Shown: piece after piece, positions 1 through 6,573 of the stretch
Layout: every line of letters starts with the position of its first letter
Numbering within the stretch: the first letter of the stretch is position 1
Assembly (NCBI GenBank): GCA_023421875.1
Contig: JAEZSM010000161.1
Span: forward strand, 1 to 10,152
Source of the DNA: Spirochaetota bacterium
GTDB taxonomy: Bacteria > Spirochaetota > Spirochaetia > Treponematales > Rectinemataceae
Length of the DNA stretch: 10,152 bases
Direction: 5' to 3'
Notes under the pieces: generated by a model
The model's input: only the letters and a program-made list of their open reading frames with translations
The model's database searches: none
Told to the model about the DNA's origin: nothing
Program-made: the position numbers and the translations under genes

Positions 1-1
1 G

Positions 2-115
2 CCTGATTCCTTTACGGTGGTACCCCAGAACATACGCACGATCCAGGCTGAAATCGCTGATCCCGACAGGGATCCGGAAATCGCCGCCGAGATCCTTACC
101 AGCGCCGCGGGATGA
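2..115 (+). CDS. C-terminal end of an upstream gene, possibly the ABC importer binding protein (partial)
   Basis: This is an open frame with no stop from the window edge, giving 37 residues (beginning PDSFTVVPQN and ending LTSAAG) before a TGA at 113-115. Its stop overlaps the permease ATG at 112 in an ATGA arrangement, the usual sign of translational coupling, so it very likely belongs to the same operon. The fragment is acidic and Ile/Ala rich with no recognisable motif. In importer operons of this type (fused permease followed by ATPase) the first gene commonly encodes the periplasmic or lipoprotein substrate-binding protein, so that is the best guess. The sequence itself does not prove it. 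Confidence 0.6.
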   Translation, partial: PDSFTVVPQNIRTIQAEIADPDRDPEIAAEILTSAAG

Positions 116-1809
116 TTAAGGCATCGCTGGCTGTGCAGGAAATGCGCCTGAGGCGCCTGAGGCGCCTGAGCCGCCCGCCCCGCCCGGGGTCCGGGGCCCG
201 CCTAAGAGGCCCCGGCGCCCGCAGACCCCTGGCCGCCTACCTCATCGTCGCCCTCACCCTCTATCCCAGCCTCGCCTTTGCGGCCTCGGTGCTCACAGGC
301 GGGGCGGGCGGCGCTGCCGAAGCCTTACGCGAACTCGTCGCAGCCCTCAAGGCGCCCTCCACCCTCGCTTCCCTGCGCTTCAGCCTTCTCCAGGCCGCGG
401 CCAGCACAGTCCTCGCCCTTATTGTCGGCTTCCCGGGAGCCTATTTCGTAGCCCGGTACAAATTCAAGGCCAGACGCTTCTTCCTCTCACTCGCGGCGGT
501 GCCCTTCTGCCTGCCCCCCATCCTCGTCATACTCTCTTTCATACTTTATTACGGAAAAAACGGCTGGTTCAGCATTGCCCTTTCGACTCTCGGCCTAGCC
601 AGAGACTCCGGGGGATTTCTCTATTCCTTCGGAGGCCTCGTCTTCATCCATGCCTTCTATAATTTCCCCATCGTCATCCAGAACATCGGCTCCGTCTGGA
701 GCCGCATACCCGCCAGCAGGGAGGAGGCTGCCCGCACCCTGGGCGCCGGCCCGCTGTCCGCATTCCTCCGCGCCGGCCTGCCCTACCTTTTGCCGGCAAT
801 TCTGCAGGCAGCCAGCCTCATCTTTCTCTTCTGCTTTTTCAGCTTTACCATCGTGCTGGTCTTTGGAGGCATGTCCGGCTCCACCCTGGAGGTCGGCATC
901 TACCGTGCCCTGCGCTTTACCCAGGACCAACCTAAGGCCCTCGCCCTCGCCCTCCTCCAGACGATCACCGCCCTCGGCGTGGTATGGGCATTCTTTCACT
1001 TCGATGGCAGGACGACCCAGAGCAAAGGCTTCGGCGCTGCCCGCCAGAAAAAAAACCCAGGGCCCGCCGCTGGAGTGTTAATCGGTATCTATACCTTCGC
1101 CATCCTTGTCTTCTTTCTCGGACCCCTGGCTTCCCTGGTGGCTGAAGCCTTTACGGTTCGCAGATCCATGGGCGGAACGGCCGTATTCGGGTTCGACAAC
1201 TTCAGGCGGCTGTTGAACGGTCCAGATTCTTCGGCCCTCGGCTCACCCCTGCTTAGGTCATTGTTTCAAAGCCTGCTACTGAGCGGCACGGCTGCGCTGA
1301 GCGCCAGCCTCATCGGCCTCATCGTCGCGGCCTCCAGACCGCGGCCCTGGATAAGCGCCCTTCCCCTCGCCCTCTCCCCCGCCCTCATCGCCGCAGGCTG
1401 GGCCAGCTTTTTCAGGTTGAGTCCCGAACTCCTGATCCTCCTGGGCCAGACTGTCATCGCCTGGCCCTTCGTAGCCCGGTCGCTAGAAGCAGCCATGAGC
1501 TCCCTGGACAGGAGCAAGAACGAGGCTGCCCGCACCCTCGGGGCCAGTCCTTGGCAAGCCCTTCTCAGGGTGGATATCCCGGCCATGGCTCCTTCGGTGG
1601 CCAGCGCCGCGGCTTTTGCCTTCTCCCTTACCATGGGCGATGCCAACATTCCCCTCATTGTCGGCGGCAGCAGGGAAACCCTGCCACTGCTACTATACAG
1701 GCTGACCTCCTCCTACCGCTTCAGTGAGGCCTGCGCTGTGGGCATACTGTTGGCCGCCTTTACCAGCATAGCGTTCTTTCTCAAGGAGGGCCGCGGTGAA
1801 GTATCTTGA
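112..1809 (+). CDS. ABC importer permease with two fused MetI-like domains (ThiP/FbpB type)
   Basis: This is an inner-membrane permease of 565 residues whose two homologous transmembrane halves lie on one chain, as in the iron(III)/thiamine (FbpB/ThiP) and related importers. The first half begins with a hydrophobic segment at about 41-62 and carries an EAA loop at 204-212 (EEAARTLGA). The second half begins with a membrane segment at about 320-345 and carries its own EAA loop at 470-478 (NEAARTLGA). EAA loops dock the ATPase. The annotated ATG overlaps the upstream stop (ATGA). An alternative ATG at 142 (residue 11), preceded by AGGA, is also plausible. Between that and the first membrane segment lies an odd Arg/Pro/Gly-rich stretch encoded partly by a 9-bp triplet repeat. 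The substrate cannot be read from sequence; iron(III), thiamine, or another small ligand are possible. The stop overlaps the ATPase gene by 14 bp. Confidence 0.93.
   Translation: MIKASLAVQEMRLRRLRRLSRPPRPGSGARLRGPGARRPLAAYLIVALTLYPSLAFAASVLTGGAGGAAEALRELVAALKAPSTLASLRFSLLQAAASTVLALIVGFPGAYFVARYKFKARRFFLSLAAVPFCLPPILVILSFILYYGKNGWFSIALSTLGLARDSGGFLYSFGGLVFIHAFYNFPIVIQNIGSVWSRIPASREEAARTLGAGPLSAFLRAGLPYLLPAILQAASLIFLFCFFSFTIVLVFGGMSGSTLEVGIYRALRFTQDQPKALALALLQTITALGVVWAFFHFDGRTTQSKGFGAARQKKNPGPAAGVLIGIYTFAILVFFLGPLASLVAEAFTVRRSMGGTAVFGFDNFRRLLNGPDSSALGSPLLRSLFQSLLLSGTAALSASLIGLIVAASRPRPWISALPLALSPALIAAGWASFFRLSPELLILLGQTVIAWPFVARSLEAAMSSLDRSKNEAARTLGASPWQALLRVDIPAMAPSVASAAAFAFSLTMGDANIPLIVGGSRETLPLLLYRLTSSYRFSEACAVGILLAAFTSIAFFLKEGRGEVS
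145..171 (+). repeat. Three tandem 9-bp units inside the permease N-terminus
   Basis: The unit CGCCTGAGG occurs at 145-153 and 154-162, and the third copy at 163-171 differs only in its last base (CGCCTGAGC). Read one base earlier (GCGCCTGAG, 144-170) the three copies are perfect. The unit is in frame and encodes repeated Arg-Leu-Arg, giving RLRRLRRLS. It is followed by a GC-rich Pro/Arg/Gly stretch before the first membrane segment. A 9-bp unit keeps the frame if the copy number changes. Confidence 0.9.
1783..1790 (+). promoter_or_regulatory. Ribosome binding site fixing the GTG start of the ABC ATPase
   Basis: AAGGAGGG is a near-perfect Shine-Dalgarno located inside the 3' end of the permease gene, five bases before the GTG at 1796. 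It decides that the ATPase starts with GTG, 14 bp inside the permease reading frame. Confidence 0.85.
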
Positions 1810-2989
1810 TATTGCGGAACTGCGTCTTTCCCGGGACGATTTCAGTCTAGAACTTTCCCTGTCCCTGGATCGCGGCCAGACAGGAGTCATCGTAGGACCT
1901 TCGGGTTGCGGCAAGACCAGCCTCCTGCGCTGCATAGCCGGGCTGGAACATCCCCAGCGCGGCAGAATATGGGTGAACGGAGCAGACATAAGCGCCCAGA
2001 CACCGGAAAAACGCAACCTGGGTTTTGTCTTCCAGGACCTCGCCCTCTTCGACCACCTTGACGGCAGGGGGAATCTGGAGTTCGGCCTTGCGCTGGCGGG
2101 GGTAGAAAAGGCCGAGCGGAAAGCGGTCTGCGACAGGCTGGCGACAACCCTTAAAATTTCCCTTCTTTTAGGACGAAAACCCTCCACCATGTCAGGCGGC
2201 GAAAAACAGCGACTTGCCTTTGCCAGAGCCCTGGCTACCAAGCCGAGGATCCTCCTCCTGGATGAGCCTCTTTCATCCCTGGATGCCCCCCTTCGCAAAG
2301 AACTACGGCGGTACCTGCGTACGATGCTGAAGCAAGAAGGCATCACCGCCCTCCATGTGACCCACGATGTTGAGGAAGCCCTCGACCTGGGAGACCGGCT
2401 GTTCATCATGAACAAGGGAAGGATAGTTGCCCGAGGAAGTCCCTCTGAGATACTGGCAAATCCGCCCGACGCCTGGTGCGTCAACTTTCTCGGTCTGGGA
2501 CTCCTGCTTCCTCTCGCTGCGGGGAGGTCCGGAAATTCAGCCTCGCGCTTTGTCACAGCCTATGGAACATTCAGCCCTCCGGAAAAAAATTTCCTTACCT
2601 CCAGCGCCCTTGAGCGTGAGGATGTATTCTATTTCATACCACCCAAGGCTGCCACTCTATGCACCAAGGTCGAATTCGAAAATCACGAAGCCGAGGGAGG
2701 TAAAAACACGCTCTACGGCACTGTCGAGAGTGTTTCGGAACGGAATGGATCGTACCGTATCCGCCTCCGCCTGGCAGCGAGAAAAGGCGGCAACGATGTA
2801 TTCGACGGCTTCTCGCCGGCCAAGGATTTGCCGGCGGATCTCGGCGGCACCATAGGAGAACCACCCTTTATAGAACTAGAAACGACCGAAAAACCCGGCT
2901 TGGTAGAAGGGGCTTTCGGATATCTGAAGATTCGCCCCGAGGGATGCGCCCTTCTGCCGGGGTACCAAACGCAGTCGCATCGGGGGTAA
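1796..2989 (+). CDS. ABC importer ATP-binding protein (FbpC/PotA-like)
   Basis: This is the cytoplasmic ATPase that powers the adjacent permease, 397 residues from a GTG start. The visible nucleotide-binding motifs, in order, are Walker A GPSGCGKT (34-41), Q-loop Gln80, signature MSGGE (132-136), Walker B ILLLDEP (152-158), D-loop SSLD (160-163) and switch His190. The signature differs from the consensus LSGGQ at its first and last positions. After about residue 235 comes a long C-terminal extension of some 160 residues, with beta-rich runs (for example GTVESVSERNGSYRIRLRL). It resembles the TOBE-type regulatory domain of the Fbp/Pot/Mal ATPase subfamily, though I recognise it only by position and texture. 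The total is longer than the roughly 350 residues common for FbpC. It is the last gene of the importer operon and converges with the shikimate kinase gene seven bases downstream. Confidence 0.95.
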   Translation: MKYLDIAELRLSRDDFSLELSLSLDRGQTGVIVGPSGCGKTSLLRCIAGLEHPQRGRIWVNGADISAQTPEKRNLGFVFQDLALFDHLDGRGNLEFGLALAGVEKAERKAVCDRLATTLKISLLLGRKPSTMSGGEKQRLAFARALATKPRILLLDEPLSSLDAPLRKELRRYLRTMLKQEGITALHVTHDVEEALDLGDRLFIMNKGRIVARGSPSEILANPPDAWCVNFLGLGLLLPLAAGRSGNSASRFVTAYGTFSPPEKNFLTSSALEREDVFYFIPPKAATLCTKVEFENHEAEGGKNTLYGTVESVSERNGSYRIRLRLAARKGGNDVFDGFSPAKDLPADLGGTIGEPPFIELETTEKPGLVEGAFGYLKIRPEGCALLPGYQTQSHRG

Positions 2990-2996
2990 TACCCCC
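2982..2996. terminator. Small G5/C5 hairpin at the convergent junction
   Basis: GGGGG-TAATA-CCCCC spans the ATPase stop codon (2987-2989) and fills the whole seven-base gap before the shikimate kinase stop at 2997-2999. It is symmetric, so it forms a hairpin in transcripts from either side. Neither strand has a following T tract, so it is not a canonical intrinsic terminator. It is listed as the only candidate structure between two converging operons. Confidence 0.3.
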
Positions 2997-3554
2997 TCAA
3001 CTCTCCCCTAGTATATGCGCGATGGCAGCGGCTGAAGCCGCCGCATCCTCCCCCTTTTTCCAGGCGTAGCGATGCAGCGATGCCGATTCGTATAAGGCCC
3101 GCCGCTGTGTATAGAGTTCGGCGGCCCTATTCCGGTACCCTGGTTCAGCCAGCAGCGGACGCGCCGCCCGTTCCAGTTCCAGGCGTTCGAGCAGCTCATC
3201 CAAAGGCACGTCGATCCACACCGAGACAAAGTCTTTACAAAGCGCGTCTCTGTTCTTTTCAGAGAGAACGATTCCCCCGCCGCAGGAAAGAACACAGGGT
3301 TCGGCGCGCTGAGCCACTTCGGCCAGGGCTGCTTCCTCAAGCTCCCTAAAAACTCCCTCGCCCCTGTGCTCAAAAATCTTTCGGATTGTCGTCTTTTCTC
3401 GACTCTCTATCACTGTATCCAAATCTATGTACGAGAAGCCTAAGCCCCGGGCCAGCAAGGGACCTATGCTGCTCTTGCCGCAGCCCATAAAACCCAGAAG
3501 AGCGAGCTTCGCAGGCTTTTTGCCGGATAAAAGGATATTACGCGAGGATTTCAC
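2997..3554 (-). CDS. aroK: Shikimate kinase
   Basis: It phosphorylates shikimate at the 3-hydroxyl with ATP, the fifth step towards chorismate and aromatic amino acids, in the cytoplasm. The 185-residue product shows the P-loop GFMGCGKS (21-28) and the shikimate/magnesium-binding DLD at 44-46 in YIDLDTVIE. It also shows Arg70 in the FRELE segment, the Gly triplet CGGG (91-94), the lid arginine in RPLL (132-135) and a C-terminal RRALY (151-155). All are in the order seen in AroK/AroL. It is slightly longer than the roughly 173 residues of E. coli AroK because of about 15 extra N-terminal residues. The start is a GTG 17 bp inside the end of the dipeptidase gene with only a weak GGGAG upstream, so translation is probably coupled. 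It is the last gene of the minus-strand run. Confidence 0.93.
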   Translation of the reverse strand: MKSSRNILLSGKKPAKLALLGFMGCGKSSIGPLLARGLGFSYIDLDTVIESREKTTIRKIFEHRGEGVFRELEEAALAEVAQRAEPCVLSCGGGIVLSEKNRDALCKDFVSVWIDVPLDELLERLELERAARPLLAEPGYRNRAAELYTQRRALYESASLHRYAWKKGEDAAASAAAIAHILGES

Positions 3555-4518
3555 GGATCAGCCGCTCCCAATTGCCCGAAAGGATCTTCGCCACCGCCGC
3601 CGCGCCGTATCCCCGCCGCTCAAGGCCCTGAGCCAGAAGAGGAAATTCCGATGCGTCAGCAAGCACATGGAAGCCCTTGTCCGTATAGCCGTCGAAATCC
3701 GATCCTATACCCACCGCATCCTCTCCACCCACCTTAACCAAATAATCGATATGATCGAGAAAGGGTTCAAAGCAGCCAGAAGGAGGGTCTGCGGTAATAA
3801 AATCGGGCACGAAGACTGCTCCTACCACGCCGCCTGAATCGGCGATGCGCCGCACTTGCTCATCCAGAAGATTCCTCGGAAAGGGATTAAGGGCACGCGC
3901 ATTGGAATGGGAGGCGATAAAAGGCCGTTTCGCCACCGCCGCGAGATCCCAGAAAGCCTGGTCCGAAAGGTGAGAAGCGTCGACAATCATGCCCAGATTC
4001 TCCATAGCTTCCACCAATTCCAGCCCCAGGGGGCTGAGGCCATCCGTCCCCTCGGTCCTCACGCCCCTGCCGAAGGGGTTTCTGCGATTCCATGTGATGC
4101 CCAGGGCCCGCACACCTCGGTTGTAGAAATATCCCAGGTTGTCCAGGCTACCTTCCAGTGCCTCGGCTCCCTCTATGGAGAGCAATCCCGCTACGCTGTT
4201 GCCTCGATGGGCCTTGTCCAGGTCTGCCGCCCCGAGCAGAGGGAAGAGCCTTCCCTGGGATCCTTCGCAGAGCGCATCGAACTCGTCCAGAAGCCGGCAC
4301 GCCTGAGCCTTGGCCCTTAAAAGCTCTGAATCCTCGACAAAAAGGGCAAAGAACTGGCAGGTCACTCCCCCTTCCAAAAGTTTAGGCAGATCGATGTAAG
4401 ACTTTTCGTTTCGTTTGAAAAAATCCAGCCTTCCCTGGATTCCAGCTATCGCATTGGCGCCGATCACGCTCAACAAGGTGTCGCAGTGCGCGTCGATGAC
4501 CGAATATTCCTTAAGCAT
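3538..4518 (-). CDS. Peptidase M19 (renal/membrane dipeptidase family)
   Basis: This is a 326-residue TIM-barrel zinc dipeptidase of the amidohydrolase superfamily. By homology to renal dipeptidase, the expected metal ligands are all present: His11 and Asp13 (DAHCD), Glu116 (SIEGAE), His183 (DASHLSD), His204 (SHSNAR) and Asp274 (GSDFDG). These spacings match the family, so an active enzyme is expected. Family members cleave dipeptides, including some with a D-residue, and in bacteria are linked to peptide scavenging or peptidoglycan turnover. The exact substrate is unknown here. There is no signal peptide, so it should be cytoplasmic. The ATG overlaps the uvrB stop by 8 bp and has a good AAGGAAGG ribosome site inside uvrB. 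Its own 3' end overlaps the shikimate kinase gene by 17 bp. Confidence 0.94.
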   Translation of the reverse strand: MLKEYSVIDAHCDTLLSVIGANAIAGIQGRLDFFKRNEKSYIDLPKLLEGGVTCQFFALFVEDSELLRAKAQACRLLDEFDALCEGSQGRLFPLLGAADLDKAHRGNSVAGLLSIEGAEALEGSLDNLGYFYNRGVRALGITWNRRNPFGRGVRTEGTDGLSPLGLELVEAMENLGMIVDASHLSDQAFWDLAAVAKRPFIASHSNARALNPFPRNLLDEQVRRIADSGGVVGAVFVPDFITADPPSGCFEPFLDHIDYLVKVGGEDAVGIGSDFDGYTDKGFHVLADASEFPLLAQGLERRGYGAAAVAKILSGNWERLIREILA

Positions 4519-6502
4519 CTTTGCCTTCCTTTATGCGCGCTATCTCGTCCCGCAGGGTCGCCGCTTCCTCGAATTCGAGGTTCTTGGCATGCTCCAGCAT
4601 GCGCTGCTCCAAGGCCTTGACCAGGGATTTCCGCTGCTCGGGCACCAGAAGATTGTGGGTCTTTTTGAGCATGTTGAGCTCGTCCAGCGTGGAATCGATT
4701 CGCTCTTCCTTGTGCCGCTCCAGGATATCCTGAACGGATTTCTTTATCGTCGTCGGCGTAATGCCGTGTTCCTTGTTATAGGCAAGCTGGACAGCCCTTC
4801 TGCGGTCGGTCTCCTCTAAAGCGGTCTTCATGGCATCGCTCTCACGATCGGCGTACATGACAACCAGTCCCGCGGCATTGCGCGCCGCCCTGCCTATGAT
4901 CTGTATCAGGCTTGTCGCTGAGCGAAGAAACCCAATCTTGTCAGCGTCCAAGATGGCGATGAAGGACACCTCGGGCAGGTCAATGCCTTCCCTGAGCAGG
5001 TTGATGCCCACCAACACGTCGAACTGGCCGGACCTCAGCTGGGTGAGAATCTCGACCCGCTCTATGGTCTCCACCTCGGAGTGTATATAGCGCACCTTCA
5101 AGCCCAAGCCCGCCAGGTATTCGCTTAGTTCCTCGGCCATCTTCTTGGTCAGCGTTATGATGAGGCTCCGCTCACCCCGCTGAGCCCGTTCACGCACCCT
5201 GGCATAGATGTCCTCCATCTGCCCCTCGGTGGGCCGCACCAGAATTTCGGGATCCACGAGGCCTGTGGGCCTGATCAGCTGTTCGGCTACCACCGATGAG
5301 CGACCTAGCTCGACCTTCCCCGGGGTGGCTGACACATAGATAGTCGTACCCACCATGGACTCGAATTCCTCGATAGTGAGGGGTCGGTTGTCCAAAGCGC
5401 AGGGCAAGCGGAAGCCGTAGTCCACCAAGGAGGTCTTGCGACTGCGGTCACCGGCGTACATAGCGCCTATCTGGGATAGGGTCACGTGGGATTCGTCGAT
5501 AAAGGTCACAAAATCCTTGGGGAAGTAGTCGATCAGGACTCCCGGTCTTTCCCCGGGTTTTCTTCCCGCCAGGGGGGAGGAATAATTCTCTATGCCCGAG
5601 CAGTAGCCCATCTCCTGGAGCATCTCGATGTCATATTCGGTCCTGGATTTGATCCGCTGGGCTTCCAGTAGTTTGTTCTGGGAAATAAAGCGCTCGTACT
5701 GCACCTGGAGTTCAGTCTTTATCCTGTCCACCGCCCGGTGGACCATGTCCTCGGGCATGACAAAGTGCTTGGCAGGGTATACCACAGCCTCTTCCAGATC
5801 GTCGCCGGCAATGCCGGTAAGCGGATCGAACTTCCGTATCCGTTCCACTGTGTCGAAATCCAGCTCAATTCTGTACGCTTCCTCGGCGTAGGCGGGGTAT
5901 ATCTCGATGGTATCCCCGCGTACCCTGAAGCGGCCGCGCTCCAGGACGGCGTCATTGCGCTCGTACTGGAGGGCGATCAGGTTGCGTTTGAGGGTATCCA
6001 GGTCCGCGCTCTTGCCCTTGTCCAGGTAGACCCTCATGTCCCTGTACAGGTCAGGAGAGCCGAGGCCGTAGATGCAGGAAACCGTCGCCACGATGACGAC
6101 GTCCCGGCGCTCCATGAGGGCTGCGGTGGCCGAGAGCCGCATCCGGTCAATCTCATCGTTGATACTCGAGTCCTTTTCGATATAGAGATCCTTGGAAGGC
6201 ACGTAGGCTTCGGGCTGGTAGTAATCGTAGTAGGAAACGAAATACTCCACGGCGTTTTCCGGGAAAAACCCCTTGAACTCCCGGTAGAGCTGGGCCGAGA
6301 GCGTCTTGTTGTGGGAGATGATAAGGGCGGGTTTCTGGAGCCCCTCAATAACCTTGGCCATGGTAAAGGTTTTTCCCGAACCCGTGACCCCCTTGAGGGT
6401 CAGGAACCTAGTGCCCTCTCGGGCTCCCTTCACAAGGCTTTCCACAGCCCTGCCCTGATCCCCCGACAGATCGAAGGGGGCTACAACCTTGAATGCTTTC
6501 AT
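4511..6502 (-). CDS. uvrB: Excinuclease ABC subunit B
   Basis: This is the damage-verifying helicase-like subunit of nucleotide excision repair. It is loaded by UvrA and recruits UvrC for incision. The 663-residue product is full length. Walker A is GVTGSGKT (38-45), and the tyrosine-rich beta-hairpin that probes DNA runs from 91 to about 102, with Tyr91, 92, 94 and 95. The DESH box is at 336-339, SATP at 391-394 and motif VI IGRAARN at 536-542. The C-terminal UVR coiled-coil domain that contacts UvrC lies at about 624-659. The segment from Asp519 to Asn542 departs from the most common form: Ile523 stands where Glu is usual, Ala529-Thr530 where Glu-Arg is usual, and Ile535 where Thr is usual. 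The ATG is preceded by AAGGCAGG. A 71-bp gap with two hairpins separates it from the upstream protease gene, and its stop overlaps the dipeptidase start. No LexA-type box was seen. Confidence 0.98.
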   Translation of the reverse strand: MKAFKVVAPFDLSGDQGRAVESLVKGAREGTRFLTLKGVTGSGKTFTMAKVIEGLQKPALIISHNKTLSAQLYREFKGFFPENAVEYFVSYYDYYQPEAYVPSKDLYIEKDSSINDEIDRMRLSATAALMERRDVVIVATVSCIYGLGSPDLYRDMRVYLDKGKSADLDTLKRNLIALQYERNDAVLERGRFRVRGDTIEIYPAYAEEAYRIELDFDTVERIRKFDPLTGIAGDDLEEAVVYPAKHFVMPEDMVHRAVDRIKTELQVQYERFISQNKLLEAQRIKSRTEYDIEMLQEMGYCSGIENYSSPLAGRKPGERPGVLIDYFPKDFVTFIDESHVTLSQIGAMYAGDRSRKTSLVDYGFRLPCALDNRPLTIEEFESMVGTTIYVSATPGKVELGRSSVVAEQLIRPTGLVDPEILVRPTEGQMEDIYARVRERAQRGERSLIITLTKKMAEELSEYLAGLGLKVRYIHSEVETIERVEILTQLRSGQFDVLVGINLLREGIDLPEVSFIAILDADKIGFLRSATSLIQIIGRAARNAAGLVVMYADRESDAMKTALEETDRRRAVQLAYNKEHGITPTTIKKSVQDILERHKEERIDSTLDELNMLKKTHNLLVPEQRKSLVKALEQRMLEHAKNLEFEEAATLRDEIARIKEGKDA

Positions 6503-6515
6503 ACCTGCCTTTTTT

Positions 6516-6538
6516 GCTCTCCGCCTATACCTGAGAGC
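6516..6538 (-). other. Inverted repeat just upstream of uvrB
   Basis: On the minus strand GCTCTC and GAGAGC enclose an 11-base loop. They are followed by six A residues and then the AAGGCAGG ribosome site and uvrB ATG. The A tract lies on the coding-sense side, so this is not a terminator for uvrB-direction transcription. It could be an mRNA leader hairpin, a processing site, or chance. Confidence 0.3.
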
Positions 6539-6550
6539 CCGACGATCCGC

Positions 6551-6565
6551 GGCGCCTGGTGCGCC
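6551..6565 (-). other. GC-rich hairpin eight bases after the protease stop
   Basis: A perfect five-base-pair stem, GGCGC/GCGCC, encloses a five-base loop eight bases past the protease TGA. No T run follows, so full termination looks unlikely. It may attenuate readthrough or protect the 3' end of the protease message. Confidence 0.3.
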
Positions 6566-6573
6566 ATCCTCGC

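Noticed and set aside
1693..2556. A 287-codon minus-strand open frame opposite the permease end and the ATPase
   Set aside because: The translation is Arg/Ser-rich without motifs, while the plus strand encodes a complete ABC ATPase.
6510..6538. Intrinsic terminator between the protease and uvrB
   Set aside because: The homopolymer next to the stem is A in the sense of transcription, and on the plus strand the T run precedes rather than follows the stem.
6503..6573. A LexA/SOS box upstream of uvrB
   Set aside because: Neither the CTGT-N8-ACAG nor the GAAC-N4-GTTC pattern was found in the gap.
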